From contig OZ017767.1 of assembly GCA_963969345.1 (NCBI GenBank), forward strand, positions 9,551,547 through 9,615,546: a DNA stretch of 64,000 nt. The letters run 5' to 3'. The notes under the pieces were generated by a model, which worked only from the letters and a program-made list of their open reading frames with translations, was not told the DNA's origin and did no database searches. Below are positions 23,754-36,468 of this stretch, in pieces; position 1 is the first letter of the stretch; each line of letters starts with the position of its first letter. The stretch comes from Turbatrix aceti. Taxonomy: Eukaryota > Nematoda > Chromadorea > Rhabditida > Panagrolaimidae. The position numbers and the translations under genes were made by a program.

Positions 23754-24598
23754 GCCCGCTTTCCAAAAAGCCCGTTTTTCAAATCGCCTGCGGCTACGCG
23801 TTTTTATCCATACTAAAAAAAATTTTCCAAATGCAATAAAAAAATTGGCGCTGATTCCAAAGTCAAATTCCTACCTTCAAGGGTGTAATTCATCTCATGA
23901 GGATAACTGTCACCACCCAAAATCAATACATCAGGATCGGGAACATGAGTTTGCATGGCAGAAATCGCCGATAGGACAAGGCATGTTGAAGCGTCATACT
24001 TCACACCAGAAGAAAAATCACAACGTAGCGTTTTGTTGTTATGAAAGTCAGTTACAAACAGAATACTGAAGGTATCCGGGTTTTTGGCTGCTTGAACAGT
24101 CCAAATTTCTGTCAGTAAATAAAAAAGTGTGAAAATACGAAAATAAATTTTATCAGGAAACATGATAAAATTTGGACGACGAAGACAAGAGATTTCGTAT
24201 GTCAGTAAAAATTCAGGTGACTAGTCATCAGTTTGGCTACCCCAAATCAAAAATAAATACGTGAACAATGTTGACTTTGTAGTCAGTCATATGTATGTGA
24301 GAAAGAGAGTTTACATGCTGATTCAGATAACAGATTGCCAGCCAGGACATTCACAACAGCCAGCTTTGCATTTGTAATAACAGCATAATTCGTGTACATA
24401 CTAACAACTGATAAGTCATCACCGCGGTCACCTTTGATCCCATGTTGACGTGCACGAGTAACGGAGTGTAAAAAAACACTACAAATCACTCGAGGTGTTT
24501 TAAAACCTTCCGAGCATAGAGATTTTTTTGTTTTTGAAAATTTTGTAAATACATTCCAAAATTGCACTAACTTCACTTTTTTTTAAAACATAAATATA

Positions 24599-27296
24599 CT
24601 ACAAACACAAAAATAACAAAAGCACAAAACCAATACTATTCATCACAGTGATTTTTGAAGCACTACTGCCCATGCATCTTCGATAGTCATCAAGATCCGG
24701 ATTTTCGATTGTACAGAATTGAGCTTGTCTGAAACATACATAAGTACGATTTTTGAATCTTCATAACCAAATGTGTCTTACCTGAATACTCCAACCGGCG
24801 TTTTTGGGTCCCATCCAACGCTGTTAAATTTTATATAGCGACCAAAAAGTTCATCGTCTACTTTCATTTTTTGCACCAGGGAAGACATTGTGGGCGCGTT
24901 GACGTTTTGTATACCGTAATCCTTCATCATGGAATATTCCATGGAAAACTGAACGTTGTTTTTGGCGTTCAACTGCGTCAAGTTTATTGAATAAGTTCTA
25001 AAAAATAATTTTCAGAGTAAAAAATTTCAGGCCGGTAAACTTTTTTTTATCAAAACGCATAAATAAATTCTCATGTACAAATGATAATAAAAATTAATAC
25101 GACTTTTCAAAATTTACAATTTTTTTTATTGCAAATTAAGTTTATTAAATTTAAATTTAAAATGAATTAAAAATTTTAAGATAGTTTAAAAACTTTAATT
25201 TTTTTATTTTTAATTAAAAAATTTGGGCATAAAAAATACATTGCCAGTTCACAAAAATCGCATTGTTTTTGTCGAATTCATCTGTACCTACTGTATGTAT
25301 GCCAATTTTAAAAGGTGTGTCAATTTTTTGAAAAAAAAACTTTTTTATAAATACAAGCGTTACTATTTTTTGACATTTTTTTTGTATATGTGACAAAAAA
25401 ACACCTACACAATATCCGTAAAATCATAAGTTGCTCCATCGTATTCATAGATTCGAAACGCTGGATTATTGGCACCGGCGCCGTCCAACGAGCTAAACCA
25501 CGGAGTGACAGAAGGCGACATGAACATGACATGTGTCGGCGTGTTTTCCGCATTCTTAAAAATACACACTCAAATTAGTTGGTAACAAATTTATAAAAAA
25601 AATATGAAGATGCCAAAAAACAGACCCTCAGAATTTTAAAGGTATCCGTATGATGATGACCAAAAATAAGCCACTTGATTGTGGTCGAATATTTTTGTAT
25701 GATTTGGATCAGTCGTTTGTTGTACGCGTCTGTCATCCAAATAAAATTTGGAGTTCGTTCAAATGCTGAAATTTTTATTAAAATTATTGTTTTTAAAAAT
25801 TTTTTGCAGAATTAATTTTATTTATGGTTTTTATTATTTATTTATTAATCGTAATGAAAAACAAAAAAACGTAGTCATCCAATTTTGTTTAAAATAGATT
25901 TAATTATAAGGTGAAAACAGTAGGTACAAAATTTTAATAAATATTTATGCCTTGTGCCTAAAACACCATGTGTTGAGTACAAAAAAACTTCCTCAAATAC
26001 AAAAAAAACTAATTTGAAAATTAAAAAAACCCACGCGGTCATTAATAAATGCATAGTCTACAAACTACAGTTTGCAAAAAAGTTTCCGACGGTTTATCTT
26101 TAGAATTTCTCAAATTCTCAGAATTTGGCAATGTTAAAAAAATTACAAACAAATTTTAAGATACAATTTTCAAATCAAAAATTGTTTTTTTTTGATTTGA
26201 AAATTAGTTCCCAGATAAAAAAATAAAAAAATTTTTTTAAACACATTTTTTTCTTAATTTTTTTTGTTGTATTTTTTTAATTACCAAAATTAGGACCCTC
26301 AAGGATTAAAAATTCATCAATGCAGCAAATTTCCATGTTCCGTGTTTTTCAAATGGCAAACTGCCATGTTTAGAAGTACAAAGATTATTTTTTTCTTTAA
26401 TTTTAATTAATTTGTGTTAACCCCCATCAACCAACCTCCGGGTGGTATGTGAGCAATTATGTTTGCAATCCTTCCTTCCGATTTGCACATTTGCAAGACG
26501 TTTTCCATAAACTCAAATTGTCCCGCTGGATCGTCGATATTTGAGAACTCCGCGTTATCAAAGACGTAGTAGAGATTAGTGTTAAGCACGAGAAAGGTAG
26601 CATTACCGGATCCTTGTTGTTTTGTTGCATTCAAAAGATTTGCTTCCTGATAAGAATAATACCCGCCTCGGAGAAAAGTCTCTTCCTGCGATGGCGTCAG
26701 CCATCCGGCTTCAGACCATGCTTTGAAAGTTGAATTGTAAATCTCATTATTACGGTCGGGAAAGTCATTTGACGGCGCATAATCGTGGTTTCCCAGCACC
26801 GGTAAAACAGGCGTTCTCGGAAAAGTTTGAGAAATAATTTTTGTCGTTGTGGCGAGCGCTTCAATTACGTCTAAAAAAATTACAAACATCAAGATCCCTC
26901 TTTTTTTTTGTCTGGAAAAAGTAGCTAACAATTGGTCGTGTAATTATCAATGTGCGGTACATTGTCTCCTGTCCACAGAATAAAATCGGGATTTTCGAGT
27001 GCTTTCGCTGCACCGGCAACGGCTTTTTCGACGAGTGTCAGCGGGGAGTCACAAGCGTAATTACCGTAGCTCCCGATGTTTGTCTGACTTGTATTCCCGT
27101 GGCAAGCGGCTTCAGTATTTCCAAACTTGCTGTAGTCGGCATCGTAGTGGAAATCCGTCAGTTGCAGGATTTTTACGGTAATTGGAGACGCTGCCCGACG
27201 ATGTCGAGGAATTCCACTGATTTTTGATCTTTCAACTAGCAAAAAAAAGATAAAAAATGAAACAGAGGCGGCGATCGATATACTTGGCTTTCGCAT
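24599..27296 (-). CDS. Acid sphingomyelinase-like phosphodiesterase 2
   Basis: Six exons, 26930-27296, 26436-26870, 25626-25765, 25409-25554, 24782-24997 and 24599-24728, total 1434 nt (477 residues). After a signal peptide come the dimetal motifs in order: LQLTDFHYDADY, WTGDNVPH, LGNHDYAPSNDFP, LVLNTNLYY, IAHIPPGG and FGHHHTDTF. MSPSVTPW and NNPAFRIYEYD follow, characteristic of the acid sphingomyelinase/SMPDL3 family. The last residues (MNSIGFVLLLFLCL) are hydrophobic and suggest a GPI or membrane anchor. The usual N-terminal saposin domain of true acid sphingomyelinase is absent, which favours the SMPDL3 type; the substrate cannot be fixed from sequence. It is a tandem paralog of the interrupted gene to its left with the same exon order. 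Exon 4 uses an AAG acceptor. Confidence 0.9.
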
Positions 27297-27717
27297 GGGT
27301 TATAATAAAACTGTATTGTTGAAGGTCTAAAACAATTGAACGAATTCGAACCAAAATTTGAAAAAAAAACAAAAAAATGAAAAAAAAAGAAACATATTTA
27401 TTATAAAAAAATGGAAACAAACTTGAAGCTTAAAAACGCGCCAAAAAAATGTTTCGTTTTCACAAAAAATTTTACTATTTTTTTGACTTACAGAAAAACA
27501 ATAAAAACTTTTTTTCACATTTTTGAACATCCGAAATGTTATAAATCATTTTTTATGGGGCCAAAAACTGACACATCATAACACTTGCAAATTAAAAAAG
27601 AAAACAAAAAAAATTGTGAACACGAAATGAATATGGGAATTTATAACTTTTGTCCTATTTTTTCAAATCACGTGCATTAAAAAAAATCACAAATTCACAG
27701 AAGCATGAAAACTTTAA

Positions 27718-29069
27718 GAGGCAGTCCACGACAGGATTTCGGACGGCCGACAAGGCTTTTTTACAACTTCAAATGTTTTAAGCCAGAATTGTTCCCCATC
27801 CCTAAAAACCTCTAAATCACCGATGCACAGATTTTTAAACACATCGGATTCTGTAGTTTTGGCTTCTGAAAGGTTTTGACAAAAATCGATGCCACGAGCT
27901 TTGCTATAGAGGAAAAACGCTGAAAATTTTATGAGAGGGGTTTTGAGGGACAGGGAACACGAAGTCGTACTCAGATATTTTTTATCGTTACAGTAAATGC
28001 TGATTACCGTATAAAATGTGTGGTTTTTTGGTCACCACTGGCGGGGTTCTCCGAGGGGAGTACATTGTGATAGCATATATTGTAGCCCGTGTTTCGGCGC
28101 TTCGAATGACGTAACACACGAAAAAAAGGAGTGACCGGAAAACGGTCATCCATGGGCTTTTATGGCGCGCACTCAAGAAAACGCGCACAATTTCGCTTCA
28201 AGTGACAAAAAAAAGAGCGTGCGCGCGCATTCACGGTGTCATGTTCAAAAAAAGGCCCTGAAGCCAATTTTTGTTTTTTATGCTCGCGGTCACTTTGGTA
28301 GACTTTAGCATGTCCCAAAGATTGATTCTAGCTTTTCAGGCTTTTAATCTGACAATATTGGGCATCGCCACAGGCATTGAAAAAAACATGAAACTTTCAA
28401 ACGTTGTAACTTTGTGCAAAATGATCCGATAAAAGGTGCACGTGGCTTAAAGTTATATCTGGGACATGCCAAAGCCTACCAAAGTGACCGTGGATGTACA
28501 AAACAAAAACTGGCTTCAGGGCCTTTTTTTGAACATGACTCCTTTTTTGCGCGCGCAAGCTTGTTTGAAGAGAAAAAGAAGCTGATCGCGCGCGTTTTCT
28601 TGAGTGCGCGCTATAAAAGCCCATGGATGACCGCTTTCCGGTCACTCCTTTTTTTCGCGTGTTACGTCATTCGAAGCGCCGAAACACGGGCTACAAGATG
28701 TGCTATCACAATGTACTCCCCTCGGAGAACCCCGCCAGTGGTGACCAAAAAACCACACATTTTATACGGTAATCAGCATTTACTGTAACGATAAAAAATA
28801 TCTGAGTACGACTTCGTGTTCCCTGTCCCTCAAAACCCCTCTCATAAAATTTTCAGCATTTTTCCACTATAGCGAAGCTCGTGGCATCGATTTTTGTCAA
28901 AAACTTCCAGAAGCCAAAACTACAGAATCCGATGTGTTTAAAAATCTGTGTATCGGCGATTTAGAGGTTTTTAGGGGTGGGGAACAATTCTGGCTTAAAA
29001 CATTTTAAGTTGTAAAAAAGCCTTGTCGGGCTCTCCCCCTTATTCCGAAATCCTGTCGTGGACTGTCTC
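27718..29069. mobile_element. Palindromic piggyBac-type MITE (TTAA target site)
   Basis: A 1352-bp element that is almost entirely one inverted repeat, with its centre near 28390-28430. Ends read GAGGCAGTCCACGACAGGAT and, reversed, GAGACAGTCCACGACAGGAT. TTAA flanks both ends (27714-27717 and 29070-29073), the target duplication of piggyBac elements. The ORFs on both strands are the two arms read twice; no transposase is seen. The right half has an extra GCGCGC-rich patch near 28550-28600. Confidence 0.85.
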
Positions 29070-29073
29070 TTAA

Positions 29074-31519
29074 AACACTACGCTTTCCCAGATATGTACA
29101 TACGCTGTCTTACCTCACGTACCTGCATTTATGTACACCACGGTTAAACTGGTGATGTCTCGTTGGAAAACAATGTAATGCATGCGTGTAAGCGCTTGTC
29201 TGTTTTGGGAAAATGCATGGGAGAGTGCTAACAGCCACCGCGTGACAAACGACTGGCGATTTTTTTCTATTGACACCTTTGATTGCATCGAGTACACACA
29301 TTTTTTTCTGTGCTGTGAACAAAAGTTTTTGTTTAGAAGTAGATGTTCTGAAAAATCCAGAGAATAATACTTTTGTGAAAAATCGGAAAAAAATTATTTT
29401 TGGTTGTATAATTTTTTTTTTCACAAAAAAAATAATCCGTTGTTTATCATTTAATTTTAAATTTGTTGGCACTCATGATTTCAAAAATACAAAATTTTGG
29501 AGCGAATATCAAGTGCATCTATTTGTGGAAGAATTTTTCTTACAAACGTGTATAAAAAATATCACGTAGCAAACAGCTTTGGTGTTTTTTATATTGCAAT
29601 CCATCTCGAATTAGAACCAGATGATTAAGATGCCAGGATCGGATTTAGTAGTGCATCTGACGTCACCTGGACCAAAATAAATCATCTTCATAAAATTGAA
29701 ATGCAAAATGCATAAATTTTTTATTCTGCTTACAAGTTCCAATGTTTTATAAATCCGAAAAATATAATTTTTCTTGATTAAATAAAATGTTTTTCTATTT
29801 TTAAATATTTAGTAATGCACGTTGCAAACCAAGAAGGAACTGTTACCTCGTCTAAATATTTTATTCTGACACAAATTAACTAATTCTTACCTGTTTTGTT
29901 GATACCGAGAGTATACCATGACAAATTCTATTCTAGAAAAAGTTTTTGTATTTGTGCAACGTCACTTTTCATTGAAAAAAAATTGAAAACATCTGTTTGG
30001 CCGTCATTTTTCGGTCACGTTTACAAAAAAAAATTTACAGCCTGTGATGACTAAATTAACAAGTCAGCTTTAGTCGACGACACACTGATTGCAAATCCAG
30101 GTGCTTTGTTCGTAATGGCTTCTCAGAGTCCCGATTGTCAGCACGGCGACGCGGCCGTGACGTTTCGTTACCAGAGAAAAGCACATGTATAAAAGACCGG
30201 ACTAAAAGTTAGTTGAATATGCACTGTCATTTCGGACGGCACTTGGTCGGGTGCCGGGGGTAGTATTTAGGAGGAAGAAAAAATAAGGATTATAAACTGG
30301 TTTTTTTGAGAAGCTTCCAGGATGAAACTTTGGCTTCAATGGGGGCATAGTAGTTTTCTAATTATGTGTAGTAAACTTTTTTGTAAAATTTATGATAAAT
30401 AATAGTTGAAAAACTATTTTTGATAAAAAAAATTCACAAGAAATTAAAATCAAAAAACTCAATTTTTTTTGATTTTTTTAGATGTATGTAGATTTTTTTT
30501 AAATAAAGCACTAGAATTTTTGCGGCAAAATCTTTATTTCAGTTACACCGAATTAATAAAAGGGACTAAAACGCGGAACTAAGGAACTAAATAATTTTTA
30601 AAGAGCATCTGTTCGTATTTTGAAAAGGTTGTGACGTTTCAAAAAAAACGAAAACGCGGAATTAATTTTTTGGTACAATGTATACGGTATGGAAATCATA
30701 CTGAAATGCGCATAAAAAACCAACTACGATTTGTAGCTACCAAAATGTTTTGAATCATTTTTTATCTGAAATTTTCGGTCTAAAAACCAAAATTTATTTT
30801 GGCATTGCTTTTTGTTTTTTTCTGCTTTAAAAATAAAAATTTGATAAAAATTTTTTTCCATATAGTAAGAGTATTATGGTCAGTCTACGGACTAGTCTGA
30901 TGACTGTCTACTTATTTGTATTTAGGTGTATTCCAGGGCTTCCTCCTTATAAAGTACATTTCAAAAGCCAATGCAATACAATTTCCAGAATAATATACCA
31001 GAGATCTAAAAAATATATAAACAGTTTGCTGTGCCATGATTTTGAAATACCAAAACGATAGTTATATTTTTCAATTTTTTACCAATTTTTATTGTGAAAT
31101 TCAATTTTTTTGTCACGAAATAAGTTCGCATCATAATTCCTTTTTTTTGCAATTTTAATTTCCGGTTGATGTTAGATGATTGACCTTGTTTGGACTACGA
31201 TGCAGGAATCTTCTGGATGATCCAGAAGAATTTTGTGATGCGTTTTATGATGTTTTGAAATATCACCCCGTGCAAGTGGCAAACATGCCATCATCGGCCC
31301 ACCCCCGTCCTGTAAAAAAAACTTTGACACATAAAAAAAATATTTAGTGTACTCTAACATGTACATATATGAGGAGGAGGAGATTAGCACATCCCTCCGC
31401 CCTCCAAAGCACCAGCACCTTGTCGCGGCGTGAAAAAAAATTGTACCTTGTCTTATACAAATCTGTATATAAAGCGTCTAAATACTGTGTAATTGCTTTC
31501 AGTCGTGACACCTTCTACA
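29074..31519. other. Long intergenic region, no gene recognised
   Basis: About 2.4 kb of AT-rich sequence. A TATAAAAG box stands at about 30189 but no convincing ORF follows. A minus-strand stretch at 31172-31313 follows a good acceptor (TTTTTTTTACAG) and stays open for about 45 codons to a stop; it could be the last exon of an unrecognised gene but no upstream exon was found. Confidence 0.45.
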
Positions 31520-31989
31520 ATGACCAGTGCTTGGATACATTTGGTTGTCTTCTTTTTGGCAGTTACACTTTTCGTTGCCACTTCTGCCGCTCCCCGACCG
31601 AAGCCAGCGTCTTCCATTTATAATGAAGCTTTTCCGGGATTGTTAGATGGTGATTACCTTGTGGTGAGTTTTTTTTTAAATTTTTAAATTAAAAATTTGA
31701 AAAAAAAAGTTGAAAAGTCACAAAACAAAAAAATAAACAAATTCTATTTTTGAACTAAAATTTTTGGATTCGTCATTTTTCATGAAAGTTGTTTCTGTAA
31801 ACTTGTGTCCAATGTTTTCCTATTGTTTTGTTGCTGAAAACAATTACCGTATCCAATTGTTTTTCTGACCCCAATTATTTTTTTCAGAACAAAAGGCAAG
31901 ATCCCTGGAGCAAGCTTCTCTCCGACGAATCCCTTCACAACAATGCCCTCGACCGAGGAGCTTACGGCTTTTACGGTCTTCGAGGATAA
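31520..31989 (+). CDS. Tachykinin-like neuropeptide precursor
   Basis: Two exons, 31520-31663 and 31888-31989, give 81 residues. A signal peptide (IHLVVFFLAVTLFVATSAA) is followed by a short spacer and then KR, a prohormone-convertase site. The C terminus ends AYGFYGLRG and stop, so trimming would leave an amidated GFYGLR. This fits the FXGXR-amide consensus of invertebrate tachykinin-related peptides. A single Arg before GAYGFYGLR could release a short peptide. There is only one copy of the peptide, at the very end. TTTCAG sits 14 nt before the ATG, a possible spliced-leader acceptor. Confidence 0.75.
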
Positions 31990-32146
31990 CCAGTTCCCAG
32001 AAAACCAGGCCCCAGTAGGCGTCTACCAAACAAACCTGTCAAACTTGACCGAAAAGTTACAAAAAACCACACCACACCCATCGCCTCAAAGATTGTTTAT
32101 TATTTAATCATTTTGCTTTTGTTTCTGTGTTACAGTAAAAACGAAG

Positions 32147-34304
32147 CTACGCAGATGACTTTCCATTGGAAGTAGCATCTTTTGGCTTTTCGGCGTAGAT
32201 AAGGTGCCAGTTGTGGTTGTCGTCAGCGATGTACCCCAGCTTGTTCTCCCATCCCTCGAGGAGGTGATCGTAGAGGTCCTGGCTGAAGAGGGACACAAAC
32301 TCTGCCTTGTTCGTCACTGCGTGGTCTCTTTCAGCGTAGAGAATTTCCTTGAACCTCGGAGTCAGATTCTGCGTTCGCACGTTGACGAATCCAGCACGGG
32401 TTGCGAATCCGGCAAGTTCTTCCAAGTTGTGGAGGTAGTAGTGGCGCTGGGCAACATAGTCCAAGAACTTTGGCTTAAGCTCGCCAAGACCCTTACCGTA
32501 ACGCGTGATTAACAGTCTGCCACCAGGCTTGAGTCCTTGCTGTAAGAAGAAAAAAAGCCATAGCAAAGGTGACCGGAATTGTATCTTGAATACAAACATT
32601 TGTTTTTTTTCAGGGGATAAGCAAAGGCTTAGAGAGACCAATAAATGCATAAAGACAGGTGCTTTTAAACTTTCTATACCACAGGCGTTGAACGTGATTG
32701 CATACAAAATGAAAATGACATCTGGTGCAGGGCTATTAAGGCTAGGGGGACCACGCTTGTTATTATTTGTAGTTCTTAGAAAATATGGTTATAAATCGTA
32801 AAGCAATGAAAAGGGGTTGACATCAGAAAACTTTTGCGGTCGAAATTTTTAGTTTTTTGATCATCAAACTTAGTAAATATTGTACAAAATAATTTAAAAA
32901 CTTGAAAAATGTATTTAAAAATTAAAATTAATGAAAAAAATGGTTTTAAAACAAAAAAAATAATTTGTCACACAATGCCAAGCACTTATAGTGTTAGTCA
33001 TAGAACGCCAAAAGTTATGGCATTAGTCGCCAAAAAATTTTGGCGTTTGTTACAGAACGCCAAAACCTTTTTGCGTTAGACACAAAATGCCAATAGATTT
33101 AAAATGTTTCAAAAAACCCACGTAGATCTTCTGGAACAGTACATCCTGCTCTTTGATGTGCTGAACACAATCTCGACTAAAAACGTAGTCGAACTCATTG
33201 TTGCCAAAGTTGTAGACAACAGCGTCGCAGATGGCATATTGCACACGGGCATCCTTGTCACGCTGGTTGCGTTCAAAAGCATGCACAATCATGTGCGTTG
33301 ACAGGTCGAGGCCAAGCACGTGCAGGCCAAACTCGCGGGCAGCCTGTCGGGCGCCACCGCCGATGCCAACGCCAATGTCGAGCATGCGACCACCTGGACG
33401 GAGACCGCCAAAGTTCGCCAGAACCCTTCGGTTCTCATCAATGCCACCGGGGCTGATGAAGTTTTCGCCAAAGATCCATTCGTACGACTTGACGTTGTCT
33501 TCTGTGTACTGGGTCTTGTCGAGAAAGTCTCTGAAGGTCGCGAGTTGTTCTTCGTATTTTTGGACTTGGGGTGCCTTGGTTAGGATCCAATAAACGTCAA
33601 GATGGTTTTGCTCGGCGTAAAGCGAAGCTTCGACCTGGCGCATAACGTAGAAGTCAAAGGTAAGAGGGTTACCCGCAGCATCCTGAGCGATGTAAACGTC
33701 CAGGAACTTGGTCAGATCAGGGATGGTGCTGCTGGGCAGGTTGGCGAGGTTTTCACGGATGACAAGGGAACCTTTGGTGGTCAGAGAAGTGAGAACGTTC
33801 TTGAGGAGGTCTCCGAGGTGGTGTTTACGGTTGGTCAGCTAAATTAGGTTTTTAATTTAAAAAAAAAATTCTAAATTATATTTTTTAGTTTTTTTAGTTT
33901 TTTTAAAATTTTTAAAATTTGTTTGTTAAAAAAAATTTTCTGAACTTTTTTTTTCAGTTCTTTTTTTTTCAGACTCACGTTCCAGTCTTGCAAAACATTG
34001 GACAAGATAACAGCGTCCAGATTACCACTACCGGATGTTTGCGTTGGTGCCGAGATAGTCAAAGGACCACCAAACGAAACGTTGACGCTTTCGCCGAGGG
34101 CATTTGAAAAATCCTGTCTGAAAGTTTGATCTTTATAATCCAGACCAACTTTTTTTAAACATTCAAGCAAATATCATGTTGACATTTCTTTCACCGTTAC
34201 ACTAACCTCAGAACTTCGTCATCAGTGGATACAAAAACGGATGTCAGGGTAGCGCCTTGCGGATTAGCCAGAAGTGTGTGAATAATTTCTCGGGCAGCCG
34301 ACAT
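32147..34304 (-). CDS. pmt-2: Phosphoethanolamine N-methyltransferase, PMT-2 type
   Basis: Four exons, 34207-34304, 33979-34117, 33122-33838 and 32147-32539, total 1347 nt (448 residues). The N-terminal half is a degenerate methyltransferase domain without a clear SAM loop. The C-terminal half is active-looking: YEWIFGENFISPGG, the SAM-binding motif LDIGVGIGGGARQAA, GLDLSTHMI, DYVFSRDCVQHI and LKPGGRLLITRYG. In nematodes PMT-1 makes phospho-monomethylethanolamine and PMT-2 performs the last two methylations to phosphocholine, feeding phosphatidylcholine synthesis in the cytosol. A catalytic domain only at the C terminus identifies the PMT-2 type. The last intron (about 580 nt) holds GCCAAAA/TTTTGGC inverted repeats. 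Confidence 0.92.
32970..33085. repeat. AATGCCA/TTGGCGTT short repeats in a pmt-2 intron
   Basis: Several copies of AATGCCA or ACGCCAAAA with a central hairpin GCCAAAAAATTTTGGC. A related piece (CACAATGCCACACCTTTGGC) occurs upstream of the gene at about 34791-34818. Possibly remnants of a small MITE. Confidence 0.45.
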
Positions 34305-35007
34305 AACTAAATATTTACTTGCAACAACGATTGACAACCAACCAGTCTATTAGGGGTAGACAATGAGCGTAATGGCAATCAACTAATTTTCGGGAATCAT
34401 TTGTCTATTGCGCTGCGGCGATGGATAGACAGATACGACGACACCGATCTATCTGGTCCCATGTAAGAAATTTCCGACTGACTGATATACGCACCGTTTT
34501 ATTGCGGTGCGCAGAACGGGAGAAGGAAATGAAGAGTCCGAAAAGTAATTCATAATAACCGTGATCGTGATGATGAACCCGGTGTCATCACATCAGTTTT
34601 CATCTCTGCTCACTTTAGTATGGTTGTTTATGTGGCCAAAAGTCACGTAAAACTTCTAAAAAAACACACAAATGTAATTTTTTTGAAAAAATACTAATTA
34701 TTAGAATTTTTGTGTACCGTAAAAAAACTAAAATTTAAAAAAATTACATTTGTAATAAAATTGATCTTATAACGAAAAATAAAAAGGGTCACACAATGCC
34801 ACACCTTTGGCGTTCTGTGACTGGTTACAATTTTTTTACCGCAAAATTAAAAAAATAGTCTTGACACGACAATTTTGTGTTTATTTTTGTAATTTTTTCA
34901 CCAATTGACAACCCGATTTATTGTCCGTCTAAGACGCGTAATAATCAAAGAAATAATGTCAAACATAATTTCTTCATATCAATGTGACAACAAATCCATT
35001 TGAAATT
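34305..35007. other. Intergenic region between pmt-2 start and the TSP1 gene
   Basis: About 700 bp between the pmt-2 start and the end of the next same-strand gene. It should hold the pmt-2 promoter. Apart from the small repeat near 34791 and T/A runs nothing stands out. Confidence 0.5.
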
Positions 35008-36468
35008 CTACACATAATCATAGTAAAAATTATTGGCATACGACACGTAGTAGCCATTATCCGTAGCAGTGGTTTTGTTGACGCATTGATCACTGGTAAA
35101 AATAAAATTGCCACAACACGCGTATCTTGGATAATCGCAAGCAACTGTGGGACACGTTCGTTTCTTGATCGCCGAACCTGTACATTCACAATAAGGACTG
35201 CAGATTCGTTCGCGTTCCTGAGTTCCGCATCGACCACAGCTGTCGGTGCAGGTCGACCACGATGACCAATCACCCCAGCTGCAAGTTGTAGCGTTGGAGC
35301 AGTCAAACGATGTCGCGGTTCCATCGTTCGGGTTGCAGACGTAGTTACTTGACGTAAATCCTGTACAACACAAGGGTCGGGGATCGTAGCAGACGTTGGT
35401 GTTGCAAACTTGGCTTTCACAAGAAGAACCCGAGCAACCTGCGGTGCATGAACAATTGCGGGTACGACGCTGTATGCCGCAGGCGCCACACGTGTCGGTG
35501 CAGGCTGACCAGGCACTCCAGGATGCCCAGGAACAACTGGTTTCTGAATTTCCTGTTGCTACAGTAGGATCGTAAGCTACGCCTACTGCTTCTTCTGTGG
35601 TTCCAGAATCATCGTAGTACGCGGTGGTTCCAGAATCGTCAGAGCCGGCAGTGGTGCCAGAATCTTCGGAGCCGGCAGTGGTGCCAGAATCTTCGGAACC
35701 ATCGGTGGTCCCAGAATCGTCGTAATAAGCGGTGGTCTGCGAATCGTCGGAACCCGCGGTGGTGCCAGAATCACCGGAATCTGTAGTTTCGTAATCATAA
35801 TAAACCGCCGTTGTGCCTGAATCTGCTGCCGTCGTTGCAGAATCTTCACCCGCCGTCGTTCCGGCATCATAGTATGCTGTCGTTCCAGAATCTCCACCCG
35901 CGGTCGTTCCGGCATCATAGTATGCTGTTGTTCCAGAATCTCCCTCTGCTGTCGTTCCAGAATCTCCACCCGCTGTCGTTCCGGCATCATAGTATGCTGT
36001 CGTTCCAGAATCTCCACCCGCCGTCGTTCCGGCATCATAGTACGCTGTTGTTCCAGAATCACCACCAGCAGTTGTTGCGGCATCATAGTACGCTGTCGTT
36101 CCAGAATCTCCTCCAGCCGTTGTTCCAGAATCGCCACCAGCCGTAGTTCCAGAATCTCCTCCTTCTGTTGTCCCAACGTCTGCAACAGTTGTTCCGGCAT
36201 CATAGTATGCCGTCGTTCCAGAATCTCCGCTATCTGTCGTTCCAGAATCACCACCAGCAGTTGTTGCAGCATCTGAACCATCAGTTGTTGCAGAATCTCC
36301 CCCATCTGTTGTGGCACTTCCTAAAAGAACTTTCTAAACATTTTATCTTCAAAACATAAGTTTGTACTTACCGTCATCCGTGGATTGCATCTTGACGACA
36401 CTACTCACAAAAAACACCAATAACAAAATCACCGTTATCCCTTGTCGCATGATTACAAACAGTTTCAT
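35008..36468 (-). CDS. Secreted mucin-like protein with two thrombospondin type-1 repeats
   Basis: Two exons, 36372-36468 and 35008-36320, total 1410 nt (469 residues). A signal peptide is followed by about 240 residues of Thr/Ser/Gly repeats on the pattern GGDSGTTAYYDAGTTA, varying in order and number, likely heavily O-glycosylated. Two Cys-rich TSP1 modules follow: SWASWSAWSACTDTCGACG and SWGDWSSWSTCTDSCGRCG, each with the WxxW mannosylation motif. A linker with CCTGF/CCGNF Cys pairs follows each one. The repeat DNA is internally tandem (about 35580-36300), so copy number may vary between individuals. A role in extracellular matrix, cuticle or gut surface is an inference only. Confidence 0.88.

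Larger units (their letters stand above)
19914..24163 (-). pseudogene. Acid sphingomyelinase-like phosphodiesterase 1, exon 4 split by a transposon
   Basis: Exons: 23875-24163, 23128-23544, 22874-23016, exon 4 in two parts (22502-22597 and 20504-20541), 20220-20441, 19914-20157. Without the transposon and one TA copy they total 1449 nt (482 residues). Metallophosphatase motifs are present: TDFH, GGDS, FGNHDYYP, VGHMAPG and FGHHHTDSFH, then FLNPSITPW. It has a signal peptide and a hydrophobic C-terminal tail (LNLILGLSLICW), so a secreted or GPI-anchored enzyme on phosphodiester or nucleotide/lipid substrates is likely, as in SMPDL3 proteins. The second motif is GGDS where its paralog at 24599 has GDNVPH. 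A tRNA gene lies in intron 1. The insertion should prevent a normal message unless it is spliced out. Confidence 0.85.

Noticed and set aside
28414..28788. 124-codon ORF on the plus strand of the palindromic MITE
   Set aside because: It is one arm of the inverted repeat; the other arm gives the same peptide on the opposite strand.
31172..31390. Possible last exon of a minus-strand gene
   Set aside because: A good acceptor exists but no upstream exon or family match was found, so it is only noted in the intergenic entry.
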